A stretch of DNA of 64,000 nucleotides from the NCBI GenBank assembly GCA_015232575.1, contig JADFZL010000004.1:202381-266380 (forward strand). Direction: 5' to 3'. Positions 28,801 through 37,215 of this stretch are shown piece after piece. Below the pieces are notes generated by a model, which saw nothing but the letters and a program-made list of their open reading frames with translations, searched no databases and was not told the origin of the DNA. The position numbers and the translations under genes are program-made. Source of the DNA: Candidatus Rifleibacteriota bacterium (GTDB taxonomy: Bacteria > Muiribacteriota > Ozemobacteria > Ozemobacterales > Ozemobacteraceae). The stretch's first letter is position 1. Each line of letters opens with the position of its first letter.

Positions 28801-29397
28801 AATATGATGGGCGGTGATTGTACGGTTGAAAGTATTCCAGGTGCGGGATCTTCTTTCATTGTAACTCTTCCGTTGCCCTATGCAGGCAAAAATAAATCAT
28901 CAGCTATCGCGCAGAAGGAAACCACGGAAACAAGGGAAACGAGAGAAACCACGGAGAACACGGAAACTTGGGATACGAGAGAAACCACGGGAACCATGGG
29001 AAGCAGGGCGAGCAGAGAGAGTTTGAGTGTTCTTGTTGTAGATGATGTGGAGATTAATAGAACAATTATGAGTATGATGCTGAAAAAACTGAAAATTAAA
29101 CATGAATGTGCTGATTCAGGCAGTGAAGCTGTTAAAAAGGCTTCGTCGCAATTTTATGACGTCATATTCATGGATTGCTTCATGCCGGATATCAGTGGAT
29201 ATGCTGCCACCGGAAAAATCAGGGAAATAGAGGCTAAAAATGGAAAACATTCTCTTATTGTTGCTCTTACAGCGAATGCTACGAAAAATGTCCGCGAAGA
29301 GTGCATCTCATCAGGAATGGATGATTGCCTCTTAAAACCGGTTCAGTTGGAAGAAATAAAAAAAATATTTGAACAAATTCCGGGTTCTTATGTGTAA
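25867..29397 (+). CDS. Hybrid histidine kinase, remnant of a CheB-CheR fusion (PAS, PAS, PAS, GAF, HisKA, HATPase, REC)
   Basis: The open frame (1176 residues from a GTG that is really an internal Val codon of CheR) starts with the last 80 residues of CheR (DPPLTRLDLVCCRNLLIYF, VLFLGKSEGLG). A PAS-like region and the long coiled coil typical of CheB/CheR kinases follow (NEELLSTNEELLASNEEL), then two PAS domains, GAF (about 605-755), HisKA with His787 in SHEIRTP, HATPase, and a receiver with Asp1103. A linker of short repeats (about 1015-1050) precedes the receiver. There is no ribosome-binding site at the GTG, so whether it is translated is doubtful. The true gene start was probably the stub at 25757, and methyltransferase and methylesterase functions are lost. 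Confidence 0.8.
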   Translation: MHNILKDPPLTRLDLVCCRNLLIYFQAGVQEQVISLFHSALKKDAVLFLGKSEGLGTIIGEFDVLSKQHRFFRKIRDSRLSMEVQSAISKNIQSTFPQSPCAVKIPIDKHLLYDYDILLKKHIPPGVITDEKLNIIHYFGNVFEYLKTPEGRADQNLLAMADGSLRIALNSAFQQAEKSSADIVIRNVKIKREDSEFLINLTISPLFDERNPVRHYHAYFDKLFRQDHLSDSTQKIECGDFDSVKHLRQHIENLELELHSTRENLQAAVEEVQSSNEELLSTNEELLASNEELQSTNEELHSVNAEFERKNVELKHLNSDHENLLSSMETGVIFLDRNLRIRKYNSSAAVFFNLLPQDIGRPIDHITYNLTDHDGLLKSVKSVLSVTLPAEKEEKTRTGRWLLIKILPFRNESGQIEGVVISFTDITIIKEAELTVKSLNEGLEKKVEERLRELNAEIEERKKIESLLAASRDHYLTILENAPALIWRSDANSSCDWFNTTWLNFTGKTLQQESGEGWASGVHPDDLQDCVKTWKNAFSARIKFEMEYRLKHHSREYRWLLDVGCPYEDVTGEFVGYIGYCFDITDRKKTEIELKRNQQRLESLLRVSQHPSKNTQDLLDCALHEAITLTESKIGYIYFYDENRRLFILNTWSKDVMKECSVVNPQTCYELDKTGVWGEAVRQRKPIMINDFAAANPLKKGYPQGHVALHRYLTLPVFEDGKIVCVVAVANKDSDYNQADVLQLTLLLESAWRLSEHLRVQEELKKSKEEADLANRAKSDFLASMSHEIRTPMNGILSMAGLLLGTRLDCQQGEYVRIINSSGKMLLTIINDVLDFSKIEAGKMTLEATEFSLIMLVDDSIELLRKRAEEKNLEIINEYHAELEDLFIGDEVRIRQILINLIGNAVKFTEQGRVTVITERLSADSNGAVVKITVKDTGIGIPQEKIKNLFQKFSQLTSPTSKRGEGTGLGLAICRNLTNMMGGDCTVESIPGAGSSFIVTLPLPYAGKNKSSAIAQKETTETRETRETTENTETWDTRETTGTMGSRASRESLSVLVVDDVEINRTIMSMMLKKLKIKHECADSGSEAVKKASSQFYDVIFMDCFMPDISGYAATGKIREIEAKNGKHSLIVALTANATKNVREECISSGMDDCLLKPVQLEEIKKIFEQIPGSYV
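28917..29015 (+). repeat. CCACGGA-type short repeat translated as a kinase linker
   Basis: Degenerate units (GAAACCACGGAA, AGGGAAACGAGA, AACACGGAAAC) fill the linker between HATPase and receiver and are translated as a Thr/Glu/Arg-rich stretch (ETTETRETRETTEN). This is the same repeat type as the intergenic copy at 23849-23890. Confidence 0.75.
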
Positions 29398-29562
29398 TTC
29401 CGTATAAAAATCAGTTTCTATTTTGCATACTTAGCAGTCGTTAAGAAACAACATGATTATTTCAACTATCAATATTACTTCTTTCTGGAATTATGGGTAT
29501 GCTAATGATTATTTTTTTTAATCCTGAATAATCAGTATATTCTTTAGCCTCTCCTTAGAAGG

Positions 29563-32055
29563 TTAAACTTTTGTACAACGCTTTTTTCTGAAGGCGTTTC
29601 TGTTGAGCATTTCTGCCACTTCATCTTTACGGTAAGGTTTGCGAATGCTGTCGGTGAAACCGTATTCGACTGGTTTTGCTATTACAGGATCTTCGGAGTA
29701 GCCGCTTGATGCATAGACAGCTACATCGGGATAATTTTTCCTCAGCAGATCAAGTGTCTCTTTGCCACCTAAACCGCCGGGAATTGTCAAATCAAAAAAA
29801 GCACCATCAATTGGAGTGCCATTATTTGCAGCATCTTCAAACAATTTCAATGCTTCTTCGCCGTCTCTGGCTTCGAGAGTCGAATAACCCATCTTTTGAA
29901 GAATGGTGGCAAGAATGTCTCTGATGGATGGTTCATCGTCCAGAATCAGTATTTTGCCGGTTCCTTGATGCGAAGCCGATAGTTCAGATGCGACTTGTAC
30001 ACTTTCCTGGTTCGAAGCAGGAAGGAAAACATGGAATGTTGAACCTTTACCTGGAATTGTTTCAACTTCAATACAACCTTCGTGCTTTTGAATTATGGCA
30101 CGTGATGTGGAAAGACCCAGGCCATGTCCTTTCTGTTTGGTTGTAAAGAAGGGGTCGAAGATGTGTTTCAGGACATCTGGTTGAATTCCAGTACCGGTAT
30201 CGCTTACCGATATCCTGATATATCTTCCTGATTTCATAAGCATTTTTTCGCCCTCTTTCAGGACAATATTCTCTGCTGAAATGGCTATTCTTCCGCTATT
30301 GGGCATTGCCTGTTGTGCATTGATTATCAGATTGCCTATTACCTGTTCAATCTGATGACTGTCGAAATCAGCCATCCAGAGGTTTTTTGAAAGGTTATAG
30401 TCACATGCTATTTTCGAACCGGAGAGGGCAAAAGAAGCACTTTCCATGATAACAGGAGCCAATTCTGCGGTTTTTTTCAGTGGAACCCCCCCCTTGGAGA
30501 ATGTGAGAAGTTGCTGTGTAAGATTTTTTGCACGGTTGAATGCTGTCATAACTTTCTCAAGATATTCTTCGACGCTCTTTTCTGTTGTAGATAGTTTTGC
30601 CAGATCTATATAACCGTAAATTCCAGCTAACATATTATTGAAATCATGGGCAATGCCACCTGCAAGTATTCCGAGAGAATTAAGTTTTTCTGTATGCTGA
30701 AGATGCTCAATCAGTTTTTGTTCTTCCGTCTGATCGTGAAAAGCAATAACTACGCCTATTGTGACGCTCTTTTTGTCAATTATTGGGGCGCTTCTGGTAG
30801 AAATAATGCGTTCAATTCCGTCCCGGGAAATCAGAAGGCAGTGTTTTGCATGTTCACAGATTTCGCTTATCGAAAGGGCTCTTTTAACAGGATCGTCGGA
30901 GGGCTGACGAGTATCTTTATTGATGATTTTAAAAACATCAGCCAGAGGTTTATTGATTGCCTCGCTTTGCTCGTAGCCAGTAAGGTTTTCGGCCATTTTA
31001 TTCATCGTTAAGATATAGCCATTTGTATTGGTTGTAATTACTCCGTCGCCGATGCTGCGCAGAGTTACTGCGAGGCGCTCTTTCTCGGCTGCAAGTGCCA
31101 TTTCTGCCTGCTTACGTTCAGTGATGTCGATTGTATAACCCGCCAGCAGATTTTTATTATCCTGAATAATGGGAAATTTTATTGTGGTGTAACTCCTGCC
31201 GTTCAGTTCCTCATCCACTTTCAATACTTTGCCATTTGAGACAACTGCCCAGTCGTCTTTTGTAATCTTCTCTGCAAAATCAGGCGGAAACAATTCATAC
31301 ATTGTTTTTCCGACCATTTTGCTGCCAGGGATGCCAATCATTTCCTGATAATTCTCACTTGCCTGAAGTACAAAGCACTTGGTTGAAGTTACTTCCTTAA
31401 TGAAGGTGTAAATTGGTGAGTAGCTTATATACATTGAAAGTAGCTCATTTGCATTACGGAGCTTTTCTTCTGCCTGCTCCCGGCAGAGGCGCTTAACCAT
31501 TAATGTTCCAAGAAGAGCTGTTCCCAGCGGACAAATGAGCATGACTGGCAATGTAATATTTGAAAGCACCTTTGTTGCAGTTTGCCATGGAAATGTCAGC
31601 ATAAGGGCAAGCATGACCAGATGTACTACTACTCCGAAAACATAGAGCTCCCGCCATGAAAAATCTGCCGGGGGTTTGCGGCGAAGGTGTTGCCATGCAA
31701 TACCAATTAATCCTGATGAAATGATAACGGAAACTCCGGTCCAGGTGCCCGCTCCGCCGTCTAAAAAACGATAAATTGCTGTCATCGTAATTGCTATTAT
31801 GGCTGAAGCAGTTCCGAAAAAAAGTCCGGTTATACTTATCAAAACTGAGCGTGTGTCAAAGACAACGCCGGGAACAAAGGTCCATGGTGTCATCATTATG
31901 GAGAGGCCGATTATGCCAATTGCGAATCCGATAATAATTTGTTGAAGAAGTGACTGCCCGGTTCGCAAGCGGCTTGCCGCTAAGTCAAACAGGTAGGCAG
32001 CAGCAAGAAGCAGCGCTGCGTTTTGAATCAGGCCAAGTAATGATGCACTATTCAT
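29563..32055 (-). CDS. Membrane hybrid histidine kinase (5TMR-LYT, 2 PAS, HisKA, HATPase, REC)
   Basis: The 830 residues begin with a LytS-type 5TM receptor domain of five or six helices (about 5-190, with FDTRSVLISITGLFFG). Two PAS domains follow (about 205-325 and 330-450). HisKA of the NtrB-like type carries His470 in GGIAHDFNN, then HATPase (DTGTGI, GHGLGLS) and a C-terminal receiver with Asp755 (FFDLTIPGG) and the conserved Lys in IRKPYRK. 5TMR-LYT domains sense small extracellular or membrane signals such as pyruvate in LytS relatives. A run of eight C (G on the coding strand) encodes part of KGGVP near 30485 and could be prone to slippage. The stop codon overlaps an imperfect hairpin (29543-29567) facing the convergent kinase. 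Confidence 0.92.
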   Translation of the reverse strand: MNSASLLGLIQNAALLLAAAYLFDLAASRLRTGQSLLQQIIIGFAIGIIGLSIMMTPWTFVPGVVFDTRSVLISITGLFFGTASAIIAITMTAIYRFLDGGAGTWTGVSVIISSGLIGIAWQHLRRKPPADFSWRELYVFGVVVHLVMLALMLTFPWQTATKVLSNITLPVMLICPLGTALLGTLMVKRLCREQAEEKLRNANELLSMYISYSPIYTFIKEVTSTKCFVLQASENYQEMIGIPGSKMVGKTMYELFPPDFAEKITKDDWAVVSNGKVLKVDEELNGRSYTTIKFPIIQDNKNLLAGYTIDITERKQAEMALAAEKERLAVTLRSIGDGVITTNTNGYILTMNKMAENLTGYEQSEAINKPLADVFKIINKDTRQPSDDPVKRALSISEICEHAKHCLLISRDGIERIISTRSAPIIDKKSVTIGVVIAFHDQTEEQKLIEHLQHTEKLNSLGILAGGIAHDFNNMLAGIYGYIDLAKLSTTEKSVEEYLEKVMTAFNRAKNLTQQLLTFSKGGVPLKKTAELAPVIMESASFALSGSKIACDYNLSKNLWMADFDSHQIEQVIGNLIINAQQAMPNSGRIAISAENIVLKEGEKMLMKSGRYIRISVSDTGTGIQPDVLKHIFDPFFTTKQKGHGLGLSTSRAIIQKHEGCIEVETIPGKGSTFHVFLPASNQESVQVASELSASHQGTGKILILDDEPSIRDILATILQKMGYSTLEARDGEEALKLFEDAANNGTPIDGAFFDLTIPGGLGGKETLDLLRKNYPDVAVYASSGYSEDPVIAKPVEYGFTDSIRKPYRKDEVAEMLNRNAFRKKRCTKV

Positions 32056-32441
32056 CTTTTTCTCTCACACTCAGGGCAAGGATAATCAACCCCACCGGAA
32101 AACCAGACTGTTTTTGCCCTGGAATTCAAATGCACATTATTTAAATACGCAAAAAAAACTTCACCCTAACACTTGCTGCCATGAACTTAAGGAATTCTGC
32201 CAGTGTAATCGTTGCACAAAAATGGTCGCTAAAAGTAACGATTCACAGTTATCTCGGCCGAATGGATAGATCTCCGTTCAATAAGTTAATGTCAGTGACC
32301 CCAGCCCTCGGAGCAAAAGGCAATAAGACCCCTTTATTATGGTTTGCTGTACTAAGGCCTGTAATTCGCAACATTGTCATTTTACAACGGAATATATGAT
32401 TTTTCAATCATTGCCCTCTGGTAATTAAACATCTTCCTCTT
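32056..32441 (-). other. 386-bp non-coding region with hairpins, leader of the LytS-type kinase
   Basis: I find no supportable gene here. On the minus strand it forms the upstream region of the kinase. A perfect 8-base inverted repeat (CAGGGCAA 32072-32079, TTGCCCTG 32114-32121) encloses 34 bases and lies about 16 bases before the start codon. A second imperfect hairpin lies at 32204-32249 (AATCGTTGC against GTAACGATT). The arrangement could be a structured leader RNA, but it matches no riboswitch consensus I know. Confidence 0.35.
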
Positions 32442-33107
32442 CTACATTTTATCAGTTAAAGCTTTTTTGAATTCATCGAAGCCGATTTTGTCTATCAAAG
32501 CGCCGATTCTGACATGTGGACGGCCGTTTTTTCTGTAAAATTCAATGATTCTGTCGGCAATTGCCAGAGCTTCTTCATCTGAGAGATTTCTGACGAGTTC
32601 TTTTGAAAGTCTCGGAAGTGCCCCGCCGTTGCCCCCGACAAGCACCTGCCAGCCACCTGGAAGACCAACAAAGCCAAGATCCTTAATACAGGTTTCAGCG
32701 CACTGGTTTGGGCAGCCAGATACTCCGATTTTAAATTTGGAAGGCAGTTGCATTCCGTGATATTTTTCGTCCAGCTTCATTCCCAGAGGCAGACTGTCTT
32801 TTATTCCACGCTTGCAGAATGTTGTACCGGGACATGCTTTGACGCTTCTGACACAAAGGCCTACTGCTGCACCCTTTGACATTCCCAGTTCTTCCCAGAT
32901 TTTATCGACATCTTCTTCTTTTATTCCTACTATGGCAATGCGGGCAGCGCTGGTAAGTTTCAGTGCCGGCGCATTGTACTTTTCCGCAACATCCGCAATT
33001 TTGCGTAAAGTAGCCGGAGAAATTACGCCACAAGGAATATGTGGAGCAACAGCATAAGTTTTTTTATCTCTTTGAATTATTACACCCTTATCGCCATCAT
33101 TTAACAT
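32442..33107 (-). CDS. Small sulfite/nitrite reductase-like siroheme [4Fe-4S] protein
   Basis: The 221 residues contain a ferredoxin-like half-domain (about 1-75) and the siroheme/[4Fe-4S] cysteine pattern C92-x5-C98 (CPGTTFC) and C132-x3-C136 (CPNQC). They end with a sulfite-reductase-type tail. It is about one-third the length of assimilatory sulfite or nitrite reductases, matching the short single-repeat group I sulfite reductase-like proteins known from methanogens, clostridia and other anaerobes. The electron donor and substrate are unknown, since no adjacent flavoprotein or siroheme synthesis genes are present. A strong ribosome-binding site (AAAGGAGA) precedes the ATG. It points to an anaerobic or low-potential lifestyle. 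Confidence 0.85.
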   Translation of the reverse strand: MLNDGDKGVIIQRDKKTYAVAPHIPCGVISPATLRKIADVAEKYNAPALKLTSAARIAIVGIKEEDVDKIWEELGMSKGAAVGLCVRSVKACPGTTFCKRGIKDSLPLGMKLDEKYHGMQLPSKFKIGVSGCPNQCAETCIKDLGFVGLPGGWQVLVGGNGGALPRLSKELVRNLSDEEALAIADRIIEFYRKNGRPHVRIGALIDKIGFDEFKKALTDKM

Positions 33108-33278
33108 GGAAATTATCTCCTTTGAAAATACATTCGAACTAAATTTTCACCAGAAATCGTTATGAACAAATTATGTAGAGCTGCTATTATACATGCTATC
33201 GAAAAAAAAGAGAAACTATTTTGTCGCAAAATTCGGGAATGACTCAATGAGCCTCAATATAAATCTGCTAACCCTGCG

Positions 33279-33306
33279 GAGATTTCTCCATTGGTCGAAA
33301 TGACAA
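33279..33306 (+). repeat. Dispersed GAGATTTCTC...TCGAAATGACA repeat
   Basis: GAGATTTCTCC followed by ATTGGTCGAAATGACA lies alone in the 33108-33534 gap. A variant copy is at 47653-47698 (GAGATCTC, TCTCCC, TTCGGTCGAAACGACA). I recognise this as a widespread intergenic repeat type; its function is unknown. Confidence 0.6.
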
Positions 33307-33473
33307 AGGAAAGATTGTTTTCAGATAATATGCTGCCCCTGAGTATTGAGAATATTCGAAAAAACAGGGTAAATTTTACCGCAGTAGGGAAAATTTCCCT
33401 GAAAATGAAAGTGTTTCATAAACGAAAAATGTGCTATTCTTACAGTCACAGCCGAAAAAAAATACTATCTTTA

Positions 33474-33489
33474 TGGAATGTGAATTGCG
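33474..33489 (+). promoter_or_regulatory. Candidate sigma54 (-24/-12) promoter of the TadG-like gene
   Basis: TGGAATGTGAATTGC matches TGGCACG-N4-TTGC at GG(-24), G and TTGC(-12) with correct spacing; C4 and C6 of the consensus are not kept. A TATAAT (33490-33495) overlaps immediately but lacks a good -35. It sits about 46 bases before the start codon. Sigma54 control of pilin genes is common, but rpoN and an enhancer-binding protein are not visible here. Confidence 0.45.
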
Positions 33490-33534
33490 TATAATATTAA
33501 GGATTTCTTCAGAGAGATTTCAGGAGGATTGAAG

Positions 33535-36500
33535 ATGACAAAAAACGTGCCTTTAAATAAAAAAACAGGCAGCATAATTATGGTCGGAATTTCGATGATT
33601 TTTATCGTTGGTCTGATTTCTCTGGTAGTCGATGTCGGTTTTATGTACAGCGAAAAGAAAAAAATAGAAACGGCTGCCAACGCAGGATTCAGGTCAGGCA
33701 GTGATTTTATGATGGAGTTGAGATCCAATGGCTATCTTATTGACTCCAGGGGCAAGGAGCTTGTCACTCAGAGAGTATTGGAAGTAGCCGCAGAAAACAT
33801 GAATCTTGCTTCATCGGCGATTGCATCGGATAAAATTAAAGTTGAATTTTTTGATGAAAAGGAAAGTGGTCCCAGAGGGCTCAAGGTTACAGGAAGTTCA
33901 ACTCAGGGCTTGTTTTTTGCAAATATTTTTGATTTCAAAAATTTCACCGTAACCGGGGGACGGGACAACGACACCAGCGGCGGCGGTGGAACAGGCTCCG
34001 GACCATGGTTCAACTCGTGCCCGCTCGGAGTTCCGAATGGTGTTATTGAAGATCTTTCTAAGAATATCTATCGTTACACACCTTTCCCGGCAACTCAATC
34101 TCCGCATCTGGTAGATCGCGAGCCGCCCAGTAATCCAAACAACCCAGATTACGACCCTGCAAACCCCGATTTTGCGGAAAATCACGGGGGTGATGATGAA
34201 AGCGACGATTACGAAGGTTTTGTACCAGGCGTCGAATATATTTTGAAACTGGGAAGTGGTGGTGGCGAATCGGCTACAACTGTTGTGGCAAAAATTCTTG
34301 TGCCAATGGTTCCACCCGGAAATAATAACAGGAAAACCACAGAAGACACTAAAGGACAAACGACCAATGATGCATATCTGAAAGCTTATGGCGTGGCATA
34401 CTGGTGTCTCAAAATTGACGATAATGATACAGATTGCCATCTGCCTGTTGAATGGCTGCTTGGATATAAGGGTGGTGCGTTTCTGCTTCCGTGGGGCAAT
34501 CCAAGCACTTCATTTGCAGAGCAGGACAATCAGGGGAAGATTCTGGCGACCAGATTGAAGGATCGTGGAATAAAATTCAGAATACTTGTACAAGGAAGCG
34601 GAAATGACCTTGCCAACAGGTGCGCATCAATTACTGCAAAACTGGCTGTTAACCCGGCTATTGACTCTACGTATCAGGAAATAACTGCGGGGGCGAGTAT
34701 TCTGGAGGATCTATTTGAAGACGTAGGAGAGCATGTACTTTCTCTTGATGGAGAAACCGGAAAGCGCTTTAAAGTAGGCCTTTATTCGACACCGTCAGAT
34801 AACGGAGCATTTTCTCAATTGCTTAAATTAGCCGAGATTCCTTATGGAAGCTACAGTCCGGCGAGAAATGATGCTTTTGCAAGCAGTAGTTGCAGTTATA
34901 TTTATGACTCTGAGATTTGCAATGGGCAACTGACAGATTATAAATTTCTGTATCTGCACAACGAGGATTTTACCGGGTTTACAGGTGGTTGTCGTGATAT
35001 CTGGGACACCTGTTATGATTATAACGAAAAAGAGAAGGCAACTGCAGGAGAATTTGTCAAGAATAACGCGTCAGATAGCCAGTTGTGTCCACACTGCACG
35101 TCATTTTATCATGTTACACCTGGAGGATGGGGATTTTCCGATTCTGACTCCAGATGCAAAGATTTCACTATCAAGAGGTCAAACTGCGAATTGCGGGACT
35201 TTTACGGCGGTCTTATAACAACCCTTGCAACATACACTATTCTTCTTAATCGACCATCAGAAGCTTATGCTAATGTTATTTATACTGTTGATCCGGGGAG
35301 TGCTGCGACTTTCTATCCGTCCACTATTGGCAGGAGTGGTTCTGATTTGACCTATTATTATAATCGTGGTGCAAGTTCAACGGCTTATCCGCTTGATCCA
35401 ATTGCTCTTTCGGTTGGAAACTGGAATTTAAGGATTCCATTTCACACTTTCATACAGATTTTCCCTGATAGTCCAAATGGTTATATACGCATAAGAGTCA
35501 GGGATATTGAGCCTGGAATATGGCCTAATACACAATACAAGAGGTTCTGCGACAACTATGGATTAAGATGTGCAGAACGTCAGATTGGCAGCTCTTCATG
35601 GTTTGTTCGTGAAGCGAACGGTCTTCAGGGATCGGGAACTCCATACATTGATTTCTTTGCGACCAATGCCAATGGAGTGGCAGGCCAGCAATCGCTGAAA
35701 ATGTGCAGATATGATGATCCTTACCGACCTCGTTGTCAATCTTTCAAGACAAGACGAGACACCGCAACCTCTCTTGGATTTACTGACGATTTCCCTTCAG
35801 GTTATGCAGATTACAATTCATATATTATTAATAAAAAGCTTTACGCCAGTGGCTCAAGGGTAATTCAGTCTCTTACCCCAACAGTTGTTCTTCCTGAAGA
35901 AAATGATTTTGTCAAATACCCCAACAGAGTACAAAAGATGAAATACAAAGTTGCCAGATTGATAAGGGACCATGTAGATAAAGGTGGACACCTGTTTTCA
36001 CATGGCTTTTCACCGGAAACCCTTGACATGGCACTTTATCATGCAAGGCTCTATGAAAGATTATCTGCAACTCCTGACGCATCAATCAGGCCGGCAGGTG
36101 TGAGTATTCCTGCAACTGGTGATTATTCTGAATGTCTCGCTTTTCAGAATTTCCAAAACCGGTGTTTCTTCAATGCTAAGCTGAGTGAACAGTATTATTC
36201 CAGCATCAATGCACTTAACAGCAACGCATTTGTTCTTCAGGATTTGTATGACCCGCGATGTCAGACTCATGGCAGCATTAATCCGTTGGGTGGCGTCGGA
36301 GACACGAACAGTTACTTGATGAGTTTGTTGAAGTATCCGGAAACAAATCTGGGGACAGTCATTAATACTACTACCATTTCCGGCTACTGCAAAGGAGAGG
36401 TAAATGAGCATGGATCATTTACCTTCATGGGAGGAGATTCCTTTCAGAATCTTCAAGCTCAACGTCTTGCACTGAATAATGTTCTTCTTGGTGCTATTTC

Positions 36501-37203
36501 CGGAAAGACGGCAGCAGGAGAAGCAGGAGCAGCCGAGGAGACGCTTATTGGAAAAGGAAAGAGCAATTACGGCTGTCTTGATACAGACAATACCAGCGGG
36601 GGCGGTGCCAACGATTATCGTGACAGACTCTCCGGACTTTTAAACGATGCCGATCTGGATATTAACTATCGTGTCACAACAGAATCAGGAAACATGACAG
36701 GACCAACAGAGCAGGGGGTTGCGTCAAGAACATGGCATGACCTTTCCTGTTCAGACCCGAAATGTATGCCACAACACTGTCTGACCTGCGGAAGTGCAGC
36801 ATGTAATCACACTCGGAATAATACGCTCTGTCCGGTTTACAATTCTACAGTTGGAACATTTACTCCGACAAACCCGCGCGCCAGAATAATTGTTCCGATA
36901 ACAGATGTTCCACCACAGACCGCAAGTGACTCTCAGAATGCTTCTGCAACAACAATCTACGACCTTCAGGGAAACGATCATCCAGACGGTGCATATCTTC
37001 CCGAAGATTATAACTTTGTAAAATCACCTCGCATAATAGGTTTCGGTGAGTTTGAAGTACTGCCGCCCTGTTGCTTCACCCGAATTTACAATGATGTCAG
37101 CAGAAAAGGCTATAAGAGCTATCTTGGGCCAGCTCAGGTCGGTCAGTTAAGAGCTTTCTTCGTTAAATACATTATCAAACCCAACCCGGAAGCACTAAGG
37201 TAA
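33535..37203 (+). CDS. Very large TadG/pilin-like surface protein
   Basis: This 1222-residue protein has a TadG-like N-terminus: a short basic leader, then GSIIMVGISMIFIVGLISLVVDVGFMYSEKKK and IETAANAGFRSG, as in Flp-pilus-associated TadG/TadE proteins. The rest is extracytoplasmic, Gly/Ser/Asn- and Cys-rich (CPHC, LTCGSAACNH, CPVYN), with no domain I recognise. A Gly/Asp-rich linker lies at about 140-230. The many paired cysteines suggest disulphide stabilisation. The start is the ATG with AGGAGG seven bases upstream, not the TTG two codons earlier. It is monocistronic, with a strong terminator 13 bases after the stop. Pilin-like genes follow downstream, so a role at a pilus or secretion pseudopilus tip is plausible but unproven. 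Confidence 0.8.
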   Translation: MTKNVPLNKKTGSIIMVGISMIFIVGLISLVVDVGFMYSEKKKIETAANAGFRSGSDFMMELRSNGYLIDSRGKELVTQRVLEVAAENMNLASSAIASDKIKVEFFDEKESGPRGLKVTGSSTQGLFFANIFDFKNFTVTGGRDNDTSGGGGTGSGPWFNSCPLGVPNGVIEDLSKNIYRYTPFPATQSPHLVDREPPSNPNNPDYDPANPDFAENHGGDDESDDYEGFVPGVEYILKLGSGGGESATTVVAKILVPMVPPGNNNRKTTEDTKGQTTNDAYLKAYGVAYWCLKIDDNDTDCHLPVEWLLGYKGGAFLLPWGNPSTSFAEQDNQGKILATRLKDRGIKFRILVQGSGNDLANRCASITAKLAVNPAIDSTYQEITAGASILEDLFEDVGEHVLSLDGETGKRFKVGLYSTPSDNGAFSQLLKLAEIPYGSYSPARNDAFASSSCSYIYDSEICNGQLTDYKFLYLHNEDFTGFTGGCRDIWDTCYDYNEKEKATAGEFVKNNASDSQLCPHCTSFYHVTPGGWGFSDSDSRCKDFTIKRSNCELRDFYGGLITTLATYTILLNRPSEAYANVIYTVDPGSAATFYPSTIGRSGSDLTYYYNRGASSTAYPLDPIALSVGNWNLRIPFHTFIQIFPDSPNGYIRIRVRDIEPGIWPNTQYKRFCDNYGLRCAERQIGSSSWFVREANGLQGSGTPYIDFFATNANGVAGQQSLKMCRYDDPYRPRCQSFKTRRDTATSLGFTDDFPSGYADYNSYIINKKLYASGSRVIQSLTPTVVLPEENDFVKYPNRVQKMKYKVARLIRDHVDKGGHLFSHGFSPETLDMALYHARLYERLSATPDASIRPAGVSIPATGDYSECLAFQNFQNRCFFNAKLSEQYYSSINALNSNAFVLQDLYDPRCQTHGSINPLGGVGDTNSYLMSLLKYPETNLGTVINTTTISGYCKGEVNEHGSFTFMGGDSFQNLQAQRLALNNVLLGAISGKTAAGEAGAAEETLIGKGKSNYGCLDTDNTSGGGANDYRDRLSGLLNDADLDINYRVTTESGNMTGPTEQGVASRTWHDLSCSDPKCMPQHCLTCGSAACNHTRNNTLCPVYNSTVGTFTPTNPRARIIVPITDVPPQTASDSQNASATTIYDLQGNDHPDGAYLPEDYNFVKSPRIIGFGEFEVLPPCCFTRIYNDVSRKGYKSYLGPAQVGQLRAFFVKYIIKPNPEALR

Positions 37204-37215
37204 ACATGAAACTTC

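Noticed and set aside
32181..32399. 72-residue plus-strand open frame in the intergenic region
   Set aside because: No ribosome-binding site and no family; the sequence looks more like structured non-coding DNA.
33898..34440. 180-residue minus-strand open frame
   Set aside because: Antisense to the TadG-like gene, no domain and no start signals.
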